The notes under the pieces: model-generated | What the model was told of the DNA's origin: nothing | Seen by the model: only the letters and a program-made list of their open reading frames with translations | The model's database searches: none | Shown here: positions 52,300 through 61,543 of the stretch, piece after piece | Layout of the letters: every line of letters starts with the position of its first letter | Numbering within the stretch: position 1 is the stretch's first letter | Position numbers and translations under genes: made by a program | NCBI GenBank assembly: GCA_958296195.1 | Contig: OY282455.1 | Coordinates: 620,001-684,000 of the forward strand | DNA from: an uncultured Pseudomonadales bacterium | GTDB lineage: Bacteria > Pseudomonadota > Gammaproteobacteria > Pseudomonadales > Azotimanducaceae | Direction: 5' to 3' | Length of the DNA stretch: 64,000 nucleotides

Positions 52300-52856
52300 C
52301 GGTCGGCGTCCGCAAATCCGCTGCCGCTGGCAAAGGCGTCGAGACGGAGGCGCAATGCGGCGTAGCCCTTGGCGACGTAGCGCTTCACTGCGCGGCGCGA
52401 GACGCCCATGTGCTGCGCCACCTCTTCGTAGGTCATGCCGTCGCGCACATGCAGCACCACGGCGGTGCGGCTGGCGTCCGGCAGGGCCTCCAGCGCTCGC
52501 TGGACTGCTTGCGCTCGCTGGTGCTGGCTGGCATCCCCCTCAAGGTCGTCATGCGCCGAAAGATTTTGCAGCGCTTCGCTGGAGTGGTCGCAAGATTGTG
52601 CGGCCCGCGCCCGCCATTCCTCGGCGACATTGATCGCCACCCGGTAAAGGTAGGCTTGAGGGTTGCGCACCAAGTCCGGCCGCGGCACCCGCAGCAGGCG
52701 CAGATAGACTTCCTGAGCGAGGTCGTCAATGTCCGCCGCACGGTTCAATCGTTGCGCCAAGGCCTGACGAATCAGACAGCGCGAGCGTTCGAACCACTCC
52801 CCGGCTTCCGTCGCCGATATTTTGCCGGCCGCTTCAAACCGCGCTTGCCGTCTCAT
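52296..52856 (-). CDS. fecI: ECF sigma factor, FecI type
   Basis: A 186-residue extracytoplasmic-function sigma factor. Region 2 includes AADIDDLAQEVYLRLLR and RNPQAYLYRVAINVAEEW; region 4 has LPDASRTAVVLHVRDGMTYEEVAQHMGVSRRAVKRYVAKGYAALR. The ATG at 52856 with an AGGA ribosome site is preferred over one at 52961 that adds an unconserved basic tail. It directs transcription of the downstream receptor operon when FecR relays the signal. It heads the fecI-fecR-receptor operon. Confidence 0.9.
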   Translation of the reverse strand: MRRQARFEAAGKISATEAGEWFERSRCLIRQALAQRLNRAADIDDLAQEVYLRLLRVPRPDLVRNPQAYLYRVAINVAEEWRARAAQSCDHSSEALQNLSAHDDLEGDASQHQRAQAVQRALEALPDASRTAVVLHVRDGMTYEEVAQHMGVSRRAVKRYVAKGYAALRLRLDAFASGSGFADADR

Positions 52857-52962
52857 TCCAATTCCTGCCCACCGGCCTTGACCTGAAGACGGCCCAAGGA
52901 CGGCTATTGGCCCCCTAAGCCGCTTGCTGGAGGCTCTCTTGGCCGATGGCCGTTTCATCAAG

Positions 52963-54315
52963 TCAAACTTGCTTGCTTAGCTCCCGTTCAAGGCCGGCGG
53001 CGAGGGCGAGCAGCGCCTCGTCCTGGCCTGGGTGGCCGAGGATGTTCAGGCCCACCGGCGGCTCATCGACACTGTGGATGGGGATGGAAATGGCGCAGGT
53101 GTCGAGGAAGTTGGCCACCGAGGGGTTGCGCAGCGCCAAGACGTTTAAGCGGGCGTACTCGTCATCGTCCGCCAGTTCCGACAGGCGCGGCGCAATCATG
53201 GGGACCGTGGGGTGGATCAGCGCCGCCAAGCCGTCCATGACGCCTTGCGCCTCCCGAATCAGGGCTTGGCGGGCGCGCCGCAGTTCGATGTAGTCCACCG
53301 CCGACTGCTCCGCGCCCTTGAGGATGCGCGCACTCACGCGGGGGTCGTACAGGTCGGCTTGTTCCTTTAAGTAGTCGCGGTGCCACGCGAATGCCTCGGC
53401 AGCGGCGAAGCCGCCCTTGGCGTTGATGCTTGGCAAGTTGTCGAGCGCCTTGAAGTCTATGTCGATGACCTTGACGCCCAAGGCCCGCAAGCAGCGCAGG
53501 GCCCGCTCAAAGGCTGCGGCGACTGCCGCGTCAAGATCGTTGAGAACAAAATGCCGGGGAACGCCAAGGGCGAGGCCGCGCAGGCCGGGCGCCGGCAGCG
53601 GCGGCACTTGGGTCCCGGCGCCGCTCATGATGCGGTCCAGGATGGCGCAGCAATGCACCGAAGCCGCCAAGGGGCCGACGGAGTCCAGGCTTTCCGACAG
53701 CGGCAGCACCCCGTCCCTTGGAATGCGGGCCGCGGTGGGCTTGTAGCCGACCAAACCGCACAGAGCGGCCGGTATGCGGCAGGAGCCGCCGGTGTCGGTG
53801 CCGATGGCCGCCGCCGCCATGCCGTCCGTCACCGACACTGCGGCGCCGGAGGAGGAGCCGCCGGGGATGCGCTTGGCCGGCCGGTCGTAGGGGTTCAGCG
53901 GCGTTCCGTAGTGCGGGTTCAAGCCCAAGCCGGAGTAGGCGAACTCCGTCATGTTGGTGCGGCCAATGAAGACGAAGCCGGCCTCGCGCAGCCGCCGGAG
54001 CGCACTGGCGTCCGCCATCGCCGGCCGGCTGCCGTCCAGCAGCCGCGAGCCGGCCCGCGTCACCTGCCCCTCTATGTCGAACAGGTCCTTGACGGAGATG
54101 GGAATGCCGCAGAAAGGGGAGGGCGCTTGGCCGGAGCGCCTTAGCCGGTCCGCCTGGTCGGCGGCCTGCCGCGCCCCGTCCTTATCCACGAGGACAAACG
54201 CTCGCTCGCCTTCGCCTTGCGGGTCCGCAATGGCCGCCAACGCTGCTTCCACGAGCTCGACGCTGCGGACCTCGCCGGCCTCCAGTTTTTCAGCAAGCGT
54301 CAGCAGATTGTCCAT
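52963..54315 (-). CDS. amidase signature family hydrolase
   Basis: A 450-residue amidase with the Ser-cisSer-Lys triad: the Lys is in GIPISVKDLFD near residue 70, and the signature GGSSSGAAVSVTDGMAAAAIGTDTGGS supplies both serines. The family covers amidases acting on small amides, malonamate, aryl amides and acylated amino acids. The start at 54315 begins a normal N-terminus (DNLLTLAEKLEAGE). It lies directly upstream of fecI and downstream of the esterase gene, all on the same strand; its substrate may be the compound handled by this cluster. The gene is intact. Confidence 0.9.
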   Translation of the reverse strand: MDNLLTLAEKLEAGEVRSVELVEAALAAIADPQGEGERAFVLVDKDGARQAADQADRLRRSGQAPSPFCGIPISVKDLFDIEGQVTRAGSRLLDGSRPAMADASALRRLREAGFVFIGRTNMTEFAYSGLGLNPHYGTPLNPYDRPAKRIPGGSSSGAAVSVTDGMAAAAIGTDTGGSCRIPAALCGLVGYKPTAARIPRDGVLPLSESLDSVGPLAASVHCCAILDRIMSGAGTQVPPLPAPGLRGLALGVPRHFVLNDLDAAVAAAFERALRCLRALGVKVIDIDFKALDNLPSINAKGGFAAAEAFAWHRDYLKEQADLYDPRVSARILKGAEQSAVDYIELRRARQALIREAQGVMDGLAALIHPTVPMIAPRLSELADDDEYARLNVLALRNPSVANFLDTCAISIPIHSVDEPPVGLNILGHPGQDEALLALAAGLERELSKQV

Positions 54316-54446
54316 GCGTTCATTGCCTAATGGGATTAGCGGCGGAGAGAGGCGAGCTCACCGCCGCAACCCTCAGATTTCCCCAAACTGCTGCTGGCAC
54401 GATGCAACGCCTTCGGTTGCGGAAAATTGCGCATGTCCAACCTGGG

Positions 54447-56129
54447 TCACAACCCCGATTGCCGCACCTGCACGTTCGCCGCGAACGGCGGATTGAGCAG
54501 GCGCTCCCGCGCTTCGGCGTCGCCCTTGAGCCGCCAGTCAAACCAAGCGGCAAGATAGTAGTTGGCGATGAAGGTCGGCAGCCGGAACGACTGGCCTTGC
54601 GCATCAATGGCGTCGCCTAACACGCGGAACCTTGGGCCTGGAAAGGCGCCGAGCAGCCCTTCGTTGTCCGGCAGCCTTCTCGATTCGTCCGGTAGGCTCA
54701 GGTCGTTGGCCACCATGAAGCGGGTCAGCGTCGGGCTGTCGATGCCATCGTGGTTGCCGTCGATCACACTGACCGCCATTTTGGCCCCAACCGCCCGGTT
54801 GTAGGCGGCGAAAACCACAGGCTGGGAATGCTCGGAGGTGCGCGGCGCCAATTCGTCCGGCAGCGGGAAAATCTCGCCGCGGTCTCCGCCGGCGGTTTCG
54901 TACCAATCGCCGAACAGCAGTTGGAACACGAAGTAAACGAAAGCGTCCTCGGTGCCGTGCAGAAAGAGCATCGGCTTCTCTATGTTCTTGGCCGTGCCGG
55001 CCGGCGCCAAGCCATGGGACTGCGGCTCCCAGCGTTGCGGAATGCCGTTGTTCAGGCCCAGCCCGGCCTTCAGTTCCGGCAATTGCCGCAGCGCCACCTG
55101 GGTGGTGATGGAGCCGAGGGAGTGGCCGGAGATGCCGATTTGCTCGAAGTCGATGCGGTTGGCCAGGAGACCGCAAGGCTTGCCGATGAGTCCCTGCGCG
55201 GCGAACTGCGCTTCGCATTCGGCGGCGTCCAACGCCAGCACCCTGAGCTCCGCAATGATCGAGGCGACGTCTTCGACACGCTGCTGAAACAGGCGCGCCA
55301 TCATTTCCGTCATTCGGTCGGCACCGCCCGGCGGCGCACTGGCCTCGCTGAGATCGGGGAAGTCCGCCGCTGGGCTTAGGTTCGCGGCCTCCACGCCGTA
55401 CAGGTATTCCAGGAACTTGGGAAACACCTTCACGTCGGCGGACATGATGGCGTAGGCATTGGCCAACGCCTCCGCGTCCTGGGCCGCGGCGTAGCGGGAG
55501 TTGGGGTCGTTGAAGATCGGCGGCAAGGTGCCGTCGCTGGTCATGGTCATGGAGGCCACGACGTAACCTCGGCCAGCCAGCGCCTGGGCAGCGTCGTTCC
55601 AGTCCATTCGCTTGCCGCCCAATCCATGCACGAAGAGGACCAAGGGGAAGCTGCCTGCGGCGGCTGGGGCGGCGATCGCGCTGCCGCGTTTCAGATCAGC
55701 CAGTTTGGCGGCGAGCTGCTCGACGTCGATGTCCGGCTGCTCTTCAACAAAGAAGTTCAATAGCCCTTGCAGCAGTTGCGGATTGCCGTCGAAGTAGTCG
55801 CCGTAGGTGGCTTGGGGGAAACCTTCCGTGGTTTGCGCGGGATACCAGATTTCCGTCACCGTGGTTCTCGGTTCGCCGCTGGCGGCGATTTGCTCGATCA
55901 ATTCCCGGTAGGCGTCGCCGCCGTAGCGGGCACCCCAATCGTCGAACGGCGCCTCGAAGTTCTTGACGTACAGGGTGGTGGAGCCGACCGGATGGGCGGC
56001 TTCGGTGAAGTCCGCCACCGCAAACTGCGCCACGAGTTCGTCTTCGGGCGGCGGACGCAAGTAGTAGATGGCCAAGCCGGCGATGACCGCCACTATGACG
56101 CCGGCAATGGCGAGCAGAATCCTCTTCAT
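54447..56129 (-). CDS. alpha/beta hydrolase, PAF-acetylhydrolase/lipase-like, membrane-anchored
   Basis: A 560-residue hydrolase with an N-terminal anchor helix (RILLAIAGVIVAVIAGLAIYY). The fold shows PLVLFVHGLGGKRMDWNDAA (oxyanion region), the nucleophile elbow ISGHSLGSITTQ, LFLHGTEDAFV (acid) and VIDGNHDGIDS (catalytic His), so the triad is complete. It resembles bacterial platelet-activating-factor acetylhydrolase-like esterases. It would act on esters at the periplasmic face. It follows the cupin gene by 15 bases and is probably in the same transcript. Confidence 0.88.
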   Translation of the reverse strand: MKRILLAIAGVIVAVIAGLAIYYLRPPPEDELVAQFAVADFTEAAHPVGSTTLYVKNFEAPFDDWGARYGGDAYRELIEQIAASGEPRTTVTEIWYPAQTTEGFPQATYGDYFDGNPQLLQGLLNFFVEEQPDIDVEQLAAKLADLKRGSAIAAPAAAGSFPLVLFVHGLGGKRMDWNDAAQALAGRGYVVASMTMTSDGTLPPIFNDPNSRYAAAQDAEALANAYAIMSADVKVFPKFLEYLYGVEAANLSPAADFPDLSEASAPPGGADRMTEMMARLFQQRVEDVASIIAELRVLALDAAECEAQFAAQGLIGKPCGLLANRIDFEQIGISGHSLGSITTQVALRQLPELKAGLGLNNGIPQRWEPQSHGLAPAGTAKNIEKPMLFLHGTEDAFVYFVFQLLFGDWYETAGGDRGEIFPLPDELAPRTSEHSQPVVFAAYNRAVGAKMAVSVIDGNHDGIDSPTLTRFMVANDLSLPDESRRLPDNEGLLGAFPGPRFRVLGDAIDAQGQSFRLPTFIANYYLAAWFDWRLKGDAEARERLLNPPFAANVQVRQSGL

Positions 56130-56144
56130 GAGCGAAGCCTCCAG

Positions 56145-56525
56145 TCAAACCGGGTCGTAGTAGTGGATTTCCAGCAAGACGCAGCCGCCCTCGGACTTGA
56201 AAGGGCCATGATGCGCACCGGGCGGGCGACAAGCATAGGTATTGGGCTGGAAGGACTCGCCGCCTTCACCGCTTTCATCGTTGCCCACCGTCAGGTCGCC
56301 GCTGAGCAGGTAAACCTCCTCCCAGTATTCGTGTACGAAGGGCGCGGTGGTGAAGACCCCGGGGTGGAAGCGCAGCAGCCTGGTGCGCGAACCGCGCCGG
56401 CCGGCCTCGTCCAAGGCCCCGGACAGGATTTTTTGCTCGATGCCTTGGGGATAGCCGGGGGGCACCTCCCAACCGCTGTTCATGTTCAATGCGTGGAATT
56501 CGTCATGCGCCTTGTTGATCGCCAT
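56145..56525 (-). CDS. cupin domain protein
   Basis: A 126-residue single cupin. HEYWEEVYLLSGDLTVG carries the first metal motif (H...E) and PPGAHHGPFKSEGG the second (H), giving a likely metal site. The length and the N-terminal NSGWEVPPGYPQGIEQKIL resemble DUF4437/ChrR-like cupins. ATG at 56525 has GGAGACGGAG upstream. It sits between ubiX and the lipase-like gene, so it could be an isomerase, dioxygenase or sensor in the same pathway. Confidence 0.85.
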   Translation of the reverse strand: MAINKAHDEFHALNMNSGWEVPPGYPQGIEQKILSGALDEAGRRGSRTRLLRFHPGVFTTAPFVHEYWEEVYLLSGDLTVGNDESGEGGESFQPNTYACRPPGAHHGPFKSEGGCVLLEIHYYDPV

Positions 56526-56656
56526 GCTCCGTCTCCTGAAGTTTTGCTTAAACCCTGATCCTCGGCTGTTCCTGCAAGTGCTGCTGCGCCTTGCTAACAG
56601 GTGCGCCACCGCTCTTGGCGGGGACTGCCCCGCGCCAAACGGCTGCCGGATCCGAA

Positions 56657-57256
56657 TCACATGCCTTGATGGGGTTCACCCTGCCACCGTTCGAGAAGGT
56701 CGGTTTCGATGCCCAGCAGGTCGAGCACCCGGCCAATGGTGTGATCGACCAGTTCCGCAATGGTCTTGGGCCGCACATAGAAGGCCGGCACCGGCGGAAA
56801 GATCACGCCGCCCATTTCCGTGACCTGGGCCATGGCGCGGATGTGGCCGAGATGCAGGGGCGTCTCCCGGAGCATCAACACCACCCGCCGCCGTTCCTTG
56901 AGGGCTACGTCCGCCGCCCTGGAAATCAAATTGCCGGTGACGCCGGAAGCGATTTCGCTCATCGTCTTGACCGAACAGGGCGCCACCACCATGCCTCGGG
57001 TTTGAAAGGAGCCGCTGGCGATGCTGGCGCCGATGTCGCCAATGGCGTGCGTTTCATCGGCCAGCGCCTTCACTTGGGAGACGGTCATGTCCGTCTCATA
57101 GCTGAGCGCCAAGGCGCCGGCCTTGCTGATGACCAAGTGGGTCCTGACGCCGGCGGAGCGCAGCACTTCGAGCAGGCGAATGCCGTAGATGGCGCCGGAA
57201 GCGCCGGTCATGGCCACCACGACGCCTTGGCGGCTGTTTACTGCGTTGGCGTTCAC
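56657..57256 (-). CDS. ubiX: flavin prenyltransferase UbiX
   Basis: UbiX joins a dimethylallyl group to FMN, making the prenylated flavin used by UbiD decarboxylases. The 199-residue protein has VVAMTGASGAIYGIRLLEVL, RGMVVAPCSVKTMSEIASG, ERRRVVLMLRETPLHLGH and MGGVIFPPVPAFY, all standard. The start is a GTG at 57256. It is 21 bases behind the CMD-glutaredoxin gene and in the same block as a UbiD gene, the usual functional pairing. A dedicated copy in a catabolic cluster, rather than the ubiquinone locus, fits a specialised decarboxylase. Confidence 0.95.
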   Translation of the reverse strand: MNANAVNSRQGVVVAMTGASGAIYGIRLLEVLRSAGVRTHLVISKAGALALSYETDMTVSQVKALADETHAIGDIGASIASGSFQTRGMVVAPCSVKTMSEIASGVTGNLISRAADVALKERRRVVLMLRETPLHLGHIRAMAQVTEMGGVIFPPVPAFYVRPKTIAELVDHTIGRVLDLLGIETDLLERWQGEPHQGM

Positions 57257-57277
57257 GGCGCTCTCGCAACGTCCAGC

Positions 57278-58207
57278 CTAGACGGCCGGGGCTTGGGCCA
57301 GCATGGCCGAAAGTTCGCCGATGCGGTCCAGCCCGGTGAGCCGGTCCATGCCGCCGACCAACTGACCGTTGATGAATATCTGCGGCACCGTTGGCGGGCC
57401 GCCGGTGCGCTCCAGCATCTCCGGCAGCCGGTCAGGCGCCTCGTCCACATCGTATTCGCGGTAGGATGCGCCCCGCGCCTGCAGCAGGCGCTTGGCGCGC
57501 CGGCAAAAGGGGCAGGACTGCTTCGAGTAAATCTCCACGTCCGCCTTGACCTCGACGACAACCTTAGTGGGACGCTTTTCGCTCAGCAGCTCGTCCTCAT
57601 TGAGGGCTTCAGCGCCGATCAGCTCATCCTCCAAGGGGACGTAGAGGCTTTCGTGAATGGTGTTGTACATCTTCCAAAACCCGACCACGCAGGCCAACTC
57701 CACCACTTGCGGCGGCGTCAACACCTCCGCCAGCTTCAGCACCACCTCCTGTGGCACCTCGGATGGGTCGATGGTGGCGGCCCGGGCGTAGGCCATGCAG
57801 GCGGCCTCCGTTTGGTCGAGTTCGCTGGTGTCGGGATCCAATATCTTCGCCACGTCCGCGTCGCTGTAGCCCCAACCCTCGCCATCGCCTTGCGCCCCCT
57901 TCTTCATGGTGCCGGCGTTGTGCGCCACGCAATAGGCGCTGTGGTTGAGGGCGCTGCACAGCAACGACACCCGGCGCTTCAACTCCGCGCTCAGGTGGCT
58001 GCTGGGATCGCGCATGGTGGCGTTGTTGATGCTGATCATGCACTGCATGATCTCCGGCCTGTGCATGTACAGCTTCAGGGCGTTGGGCAGAAACCCCATG
58101 CGCTCGATGTAGTCGGCCAAGGGCTTCTGCAGATGCTCCGGCAAGTCCTTCATTTCCGCGTAGGGAATGATGGGGTCGGATTCGTGCGATTGTGCTTGCT
58201 CGGTCAT
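57278..58207 (-). CDS. carboxymuconolactone decarboxylase/AhpD-like domain fused to glutaredoxin
   Basis: A 309-residue fusion. Residues 1-205 form a CMD/AhpD-like helical domain (LPNALKLYMHRPEIMQC, RRVSLLCSALNHSAYCVAHNAG, LTPPQVVELACVVGFWKMYN) with one Cys and His in the AhpD active-site position instead of CxxC. Residues about 225-309 are a glutaredoxin with the dithiol CPFC site, TVPQIFINGQLVGG and a GGMDRL glutathione loop. ATG at 58207 follows AGGAG. A thiol relay between the two domains is plausible: the glutaredoxin may reduce the CMD cysteine. It lies between ubiX and the MFS gene. Confidence 0.88.
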   Translation of the reverse strand: MTEQAQSHESDPIIPYAEMKDLPEHLQKPLADYIERMGFLPNALKLYMHRPEIMQCMISINNATMRDPSSHLSAELKRRVSLLCSALNHSAYCVAHNAGTMKKGAQGDGEGWGYSDADVAKILDPDTSELDQTEAACMAYARAATIDPSEVPQEVVLKLAEVLTPPQVVELACVVGFWKMYNTIHESLYVPLEDELIGAEALNEDELLSEKRPTKVVVEVKADVEIYSKQSCPFCRRAKRLLQARGASYREYDVDEAPDRLPEMLERTGGPPTVPQIFINGQLVGGMDRLTGLDRIGELSAMLAQAPAV

Positions 58208-58262
58208 GCCATTGCTCCTTTTCCTGAGCGGGGCGCCCCGCTGCGCTTTCCGCCGAAGGCTC

Positions 58263-59636
58263 TCACTGGTCTCTCCTAGTCTCTTTAGTGGAACTTAGCT
58301 CAGCGGCTGCTTGGCGGAAGGGGGCCAATCCTTTGGCGGTGACAAAGGCGGCAACCGGTGCCGACACAGCGCTGACCAAGGCCAGCGAATAGCCTACTGC
58401 GCCCTCGTCGGCGAACACATAGTCCGTCGTAATGCCTACGATCAAGGGGCCAAGACCGTAGGAAAGCAGGTTGAGGAACAGCATGTAGATGGCCGAAACC
58501 TGGCCGCGCATTTCGTTGGGCGTCACCATCTGCAAAGCCTGCGCCGCCGCCCCGAGGGGGAAGCTGGCGAAGAACATCATGGGGCAGAACAACAGCAGCG
58601 ACAGCGTCAGGCCGTCAACCACAGTCGCCGTCGCCGCGAAGGGTAGCAGAGCCAACCCCGCGATCATGCCGACGCGCATGGGGCCTTCGGCCTGGCCCCT
58701 CTTCACCAGCAGGTCGGAAAGAAAGCCGCCGCCGATCACTCCGGCGCTGCTGAACACCAACAACACCAAGCCAAGCGTCAAGCCGGTCTGCGCCACCGTC
58801 AAGCCGAAGTGCCTAGTGAAGTAGGCCGGCCCCCAAACCACTACGTTCTGGAAGGTCACCACCAACACCCCAAAGCCGATGAAGTGGGGCAGGAACAGCC
58901 GCCGCCGCCGCCAAACGTAGGCGATGACGGCGCGGAAGGGCAGGGTTCCGGCATCCGCAGCCAAGCGGCCTTTGCGGTTCGGCTCGCGCACCGTGAACAG
59001 CCACAGCGCCACTAGCAAGCCGGGTGCCCCGACAACGAGAAACACTAAACGCCAGCCTTGGACGTCAGGCAGGAGGGGAATGGAAAAATCTGGATTGTCG
59101 GCAACAAAGGCGGTGACGGCGGCGATGACGGCACCGCCCAGAATGAAGGCCAGCGCAGCGCCCAGAAAGGCGCCGGACTGATAGACGGCCAGCGCTCGCC
59201 CGAGACGGTCCTTGGGGAAGTAGTCGGCAATCATCGAGTAGGCGGCCGGAGTCAGCGCCGCCTCGCCGACGCCGACGCCCACCCGCGCCAGGAACAGCTG
59301 CCAAAAGCTCGCCGCCCAACCGCATGCTGCGGTCATGAAGCTCCAAACCGCCACGCCGAGCGCTATCAGGCCGCGCCGGCTCACGCGGTCGGCAATTCTG
59401 CCGATGGGCACGCCGAGAACGGTGTAAAACAACGTGAAGGCGATGCCGCCAAGCACCCCGAATTGGGTGTCGCTTATTTGCAGGGACGCCTTGATCGGCC
59501 CCACCAGCAGGCCGATGATGGTGCGGTCGATGAATGAGAAGATGTAGGCCACCAAGAGCACGCCGACGGCGTACCACCCCAACGCTGGGCTAGGCCAATC
59601 ATCATGCTTTTTGTCGATGGCGCTTGGAGAGGTCAT
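58263..59636 (-). CDS. major facilitator superfamily transporter
   Basis: A 457-residue, 12-helix MFS protein. FIDRTIIGLLVGPIKASLQISDTQFGVLGG and GRIADRVSRRGLIALGVAVWS (the loop 2-3 signature) are of the Spinster/aromatic acid:H+ symporter-like type. ATG at 59636 is chosen; an in-frame ATG at 59660 adds eight residues. It sits between the UbiD and CMD-glutaredoxin genes, so it probably imports the acid substrate of the UbiD enzyme or exports its product. Confidence 0.9.
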   Translation of the reverse strand: MTSPSAIDKKHDDWPSPALGWYAVGVLLVAYIFSFIDRTIIGLLVGPIKASLQISDTQFGVLGGIAFTLFYTVLGVPIGRIADRVSRRGLIALGVAVWSFMTAACGWAASFWQLFLARVGVGVGEAALTPAAYSMIADYFPKDRLGRALAVYQSGAFLGAALAFILGGAVIAAVTAFVADNPDFSIPLLPDVQGWRLVFLVVGAPGLLVALWLFTVREPNRKGRLAADAGTLPFRAVIAYVWRRRRLFLPHFIGFGVLVVTFQNVVVWGPAYFTRHFGLTVAQTGLTLGLVLLVFSSAGVIGGGFLSDLLVKRGQAEGPMRVGMIAGLALLPFAATATVVDGLTLSLLLFCPMMFFASFPLGAAAQALQMVTPNEMRGQVSAIYMLFLNLLSYGLGPLIVGITTDYVFADEGAVGYSLALVSAVSAPVAAFVTAKGLAPFRQAAAELSSTKETRRDQ

Positions 59637-59742
59637 GTCCTGTTTTCCAAGGCGACCCATTCGATGGCGTTGTCAGCGGGCTCAAGTTGGTCGAAGAACC
59701 AAGTTTGAGTTGACGGCTTGCCGCGGCGGTTGGCTTTACCGG

Positions 59743-61158
59743 TCACAGGTAGTCCTGGAGATCGACCTCGCCCCAATGCTTGGGCCAGGTGCGGGTGAAG
59801 TCCTTGGGGTCGTGCCGGGACTTGCGGGTGGCGTCTATGCCCATCTTGCCGACGTTGCGGAAGATGCCCTGCCCTGGGACCAGCGCGGCGGCCGGGTCGT
59901 AAGGGGAGCCGCGCGTATTGCCCACCACGAACAGATCCCGGGCTGGGTCCACCCGGGTCGCTATGGCGTGATAGACATCCTCGGCGCTGTTGACGTCGGT
60001 GTCCTCGCTGACCGCCACCACCATCTTGGTGTTCAGCCAGGGCGCCCCCATGGCCGCCATCAGCGCATCGTTGACCCCGCCGGCGATGGGTGGCTCCCCC
60101 ACCTGAATCACGCAGGACAGGGCAGCGCCCCAGTGGGGAAAGCGCACGTCGAAGACCGGCAGGCCGATCTCGGTGATGCGGTTGTACAGCATGGCTTCAT
60201 GGCAAAGCCTGGGCAGCACTTGGTGGTCGGTGAAGGGGCAGGTCTGGTGGTTGCGATAAATGGGCCGGTCCTTGCGCATGGTCACCGCCTGCACCTGCAC
60301 TTCCGGCAAGCGCTGCGTCTTCGGCAGGTAGTAGCCGCTCGGAGAAACCACCACGCCGTAGTCGTAGAGCTTTTCGATATTGACCAAGCCCTCGACGACG
60401 ATTTCGGCATGGGCCGGCACGGTCAGGTCGATCGCCTCGCAGGGAACCATCTCCACATCCTGGGCCAGCAACGTGCCGACCATCTCCAATTCGCCCCATA
60501 GGTCCATGTGCTGCCCCGAGAAGTTGGCCATGATCTCGTAGGCGGGATGCAGGCCGAACACCAAGGCGATGGGCATCTCCCTGTGGCCGAGGGCGCGATG
60601 CTTGTTCATGATGACGTGGGTGTGGGGGGTAGCGAAGCTCATCAGGCCGCTGCGCGGCTTCAATGGCGAGGTGCCGGCGTGGGAGGAGTTGTAGAAGCCG
60701 GTCTCCGGATCGCGCACGATGTTCATGGCGGTGATGTAGGGGTCGTCCTCCCCAGCCGAGTGGATGGGCACGGGCAGTTGCGTCCAATCCACTTCATGGC
60801 CCTTGTAAACCACCTCCTTGACCGGGCCGGTGGCCACGTTGACGAAGCCTCTGGGCGGCCGCCGCAGACGGTAGGCCAGGGTGCGCAGATAGTCCTTCTG
60901 GTCAACGCCCAAGGCCCGGCACTGCGACCAGCGGTGCTTGACCAGGATGTCGCACAGTCGGAAGCCCGGGAACTCCCGAATGTGCTCGAAGACGATGGGG
61001 CCTTCGCTCTGCGCCGACAGGGCGCCGATGTGGTCGATGCTGACCGGCTTGGCGATGCGGGTGACAATGTCGTCGTTGTCCGCCAGAAAGCCGCGCAAGT
61101 CGCGGCTGGCCGGTCCCGCTTGAGGCGGTGCAGCGTGGCTGACTGGAAATTTGACCAT
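59743..61158 (-). CDS. UbiD family decarboxylase
   Basis: A 471-residue decarboxylase that uses prenylated FMN to remove or add CO2 on aromatic or alpha,beta-unsaturated acids. The start DLRGFLADNDDIVTRI is typical, as are VNVATGPVKEVVYKGHEVDWTQLPV, SFATPHTHVIMNKHRALG and the C-terminal RGSPYDPAAALVPGQG and KMGIDATRKSRHDPKDF. ATG at 61158 has GGAAGGA upstream. The length and the non-ubiquinone context suggest a catabolic member rather than UbiD itself; the substrate is unknown. It is the first gene of the long minus-strand block and has its own promoter. Confidence 0.93.
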   Translation of the reverse strand: MVKFPVSHAAPPQAGPASRDLRGFLADNDDIVTRIAKPVSIDHIGALSAQSEGPIVFEHIREFPGFRLCDILVKHRWSQCRALGVDQKDYLRTLAYRLRRPPRGFVNVATGPVKEVVYKGHEVDWTQLPVPIHSAGEDDPYITAMNIVRDPETGFYNSSHAGTSPLKPRSGLMSFATPHTHVIMNKHRALGHREMPIALVFGLHPAYEIMANFSGQHMDLWGELEMVGTLLAQDVEMVPCEAIDLTVPAHAEIVVEGLVNIEKLYDYGVVVSPSGYYLPKTQRLPEVQVQAVTMRKDRPIYRNHQTCPFTDHQVLPRLCHEAMLYNRITEIGLPVFDVRFPHWGAALSCVIQVGEPPIAGGVNDALMAAMGAPWLNTKMVVAVSEDTDVNSAEDVYHAIATRVDPARDLFVVGNTRGSPYDPAAALVPGQGIFRNVGKMGIDATRKSRHDPKDFTRTWPKHWGEVDLQDYL

Positions 61159-61320
61159 GCTTGATCCTTCCCTCAAGGCTGCTCGGCGACGCGCCCATTT
61201 AGCTTCGCCATTCCGATGAATCGCCAAGCCGCTCTTGCGCACCAGCCCGGAAACGGCGCCGCCGGAAATCCAGCGCCATCAACGGAGAACTTGGCGAAGC
61301 GCTGCGGCTGACATTTCAGT

Positions 61321-61361
61321 AATGTATCACCGCCCTGCCAAGTGTCAACCCCGTGGACACT
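61321..61361 (-). promoter_or_regulatory. sigma-70-type promoter and inverted repeat upstream of the UbiD gene
   Basis: On the minus strand TTGACA (61343-61348) is 16 bases from TACATT (61321-61326), a good -35/-10 pair. An inverted repeat AGTGTC (61341-61346) and GACACT (61356-61361) overlaps the -35 box and may be an operator. The rest of the 385-bp interval to the PqqD gene shows no gene. The predicted leader before the UbiD start is about 150 bases. Confidence 0.5.
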
Positions 61362-61543
61362 CCCCAACCATCTGCGCAACAGGGGCTTGGCGCGAGGCGC
61401 GGAGAAGCGCTCAAGTGGGCCTGCTGCTGAGCGCACATTGGCCGACGATGCGGTGATTCGGCTGCCGGCCCCGACCGGGAGCAGGTCCGGCCGCCTCGCC
61501 CTGAAGACAGCCAAAACGCCCTTGGCCGCGATTCACTGCTGTC

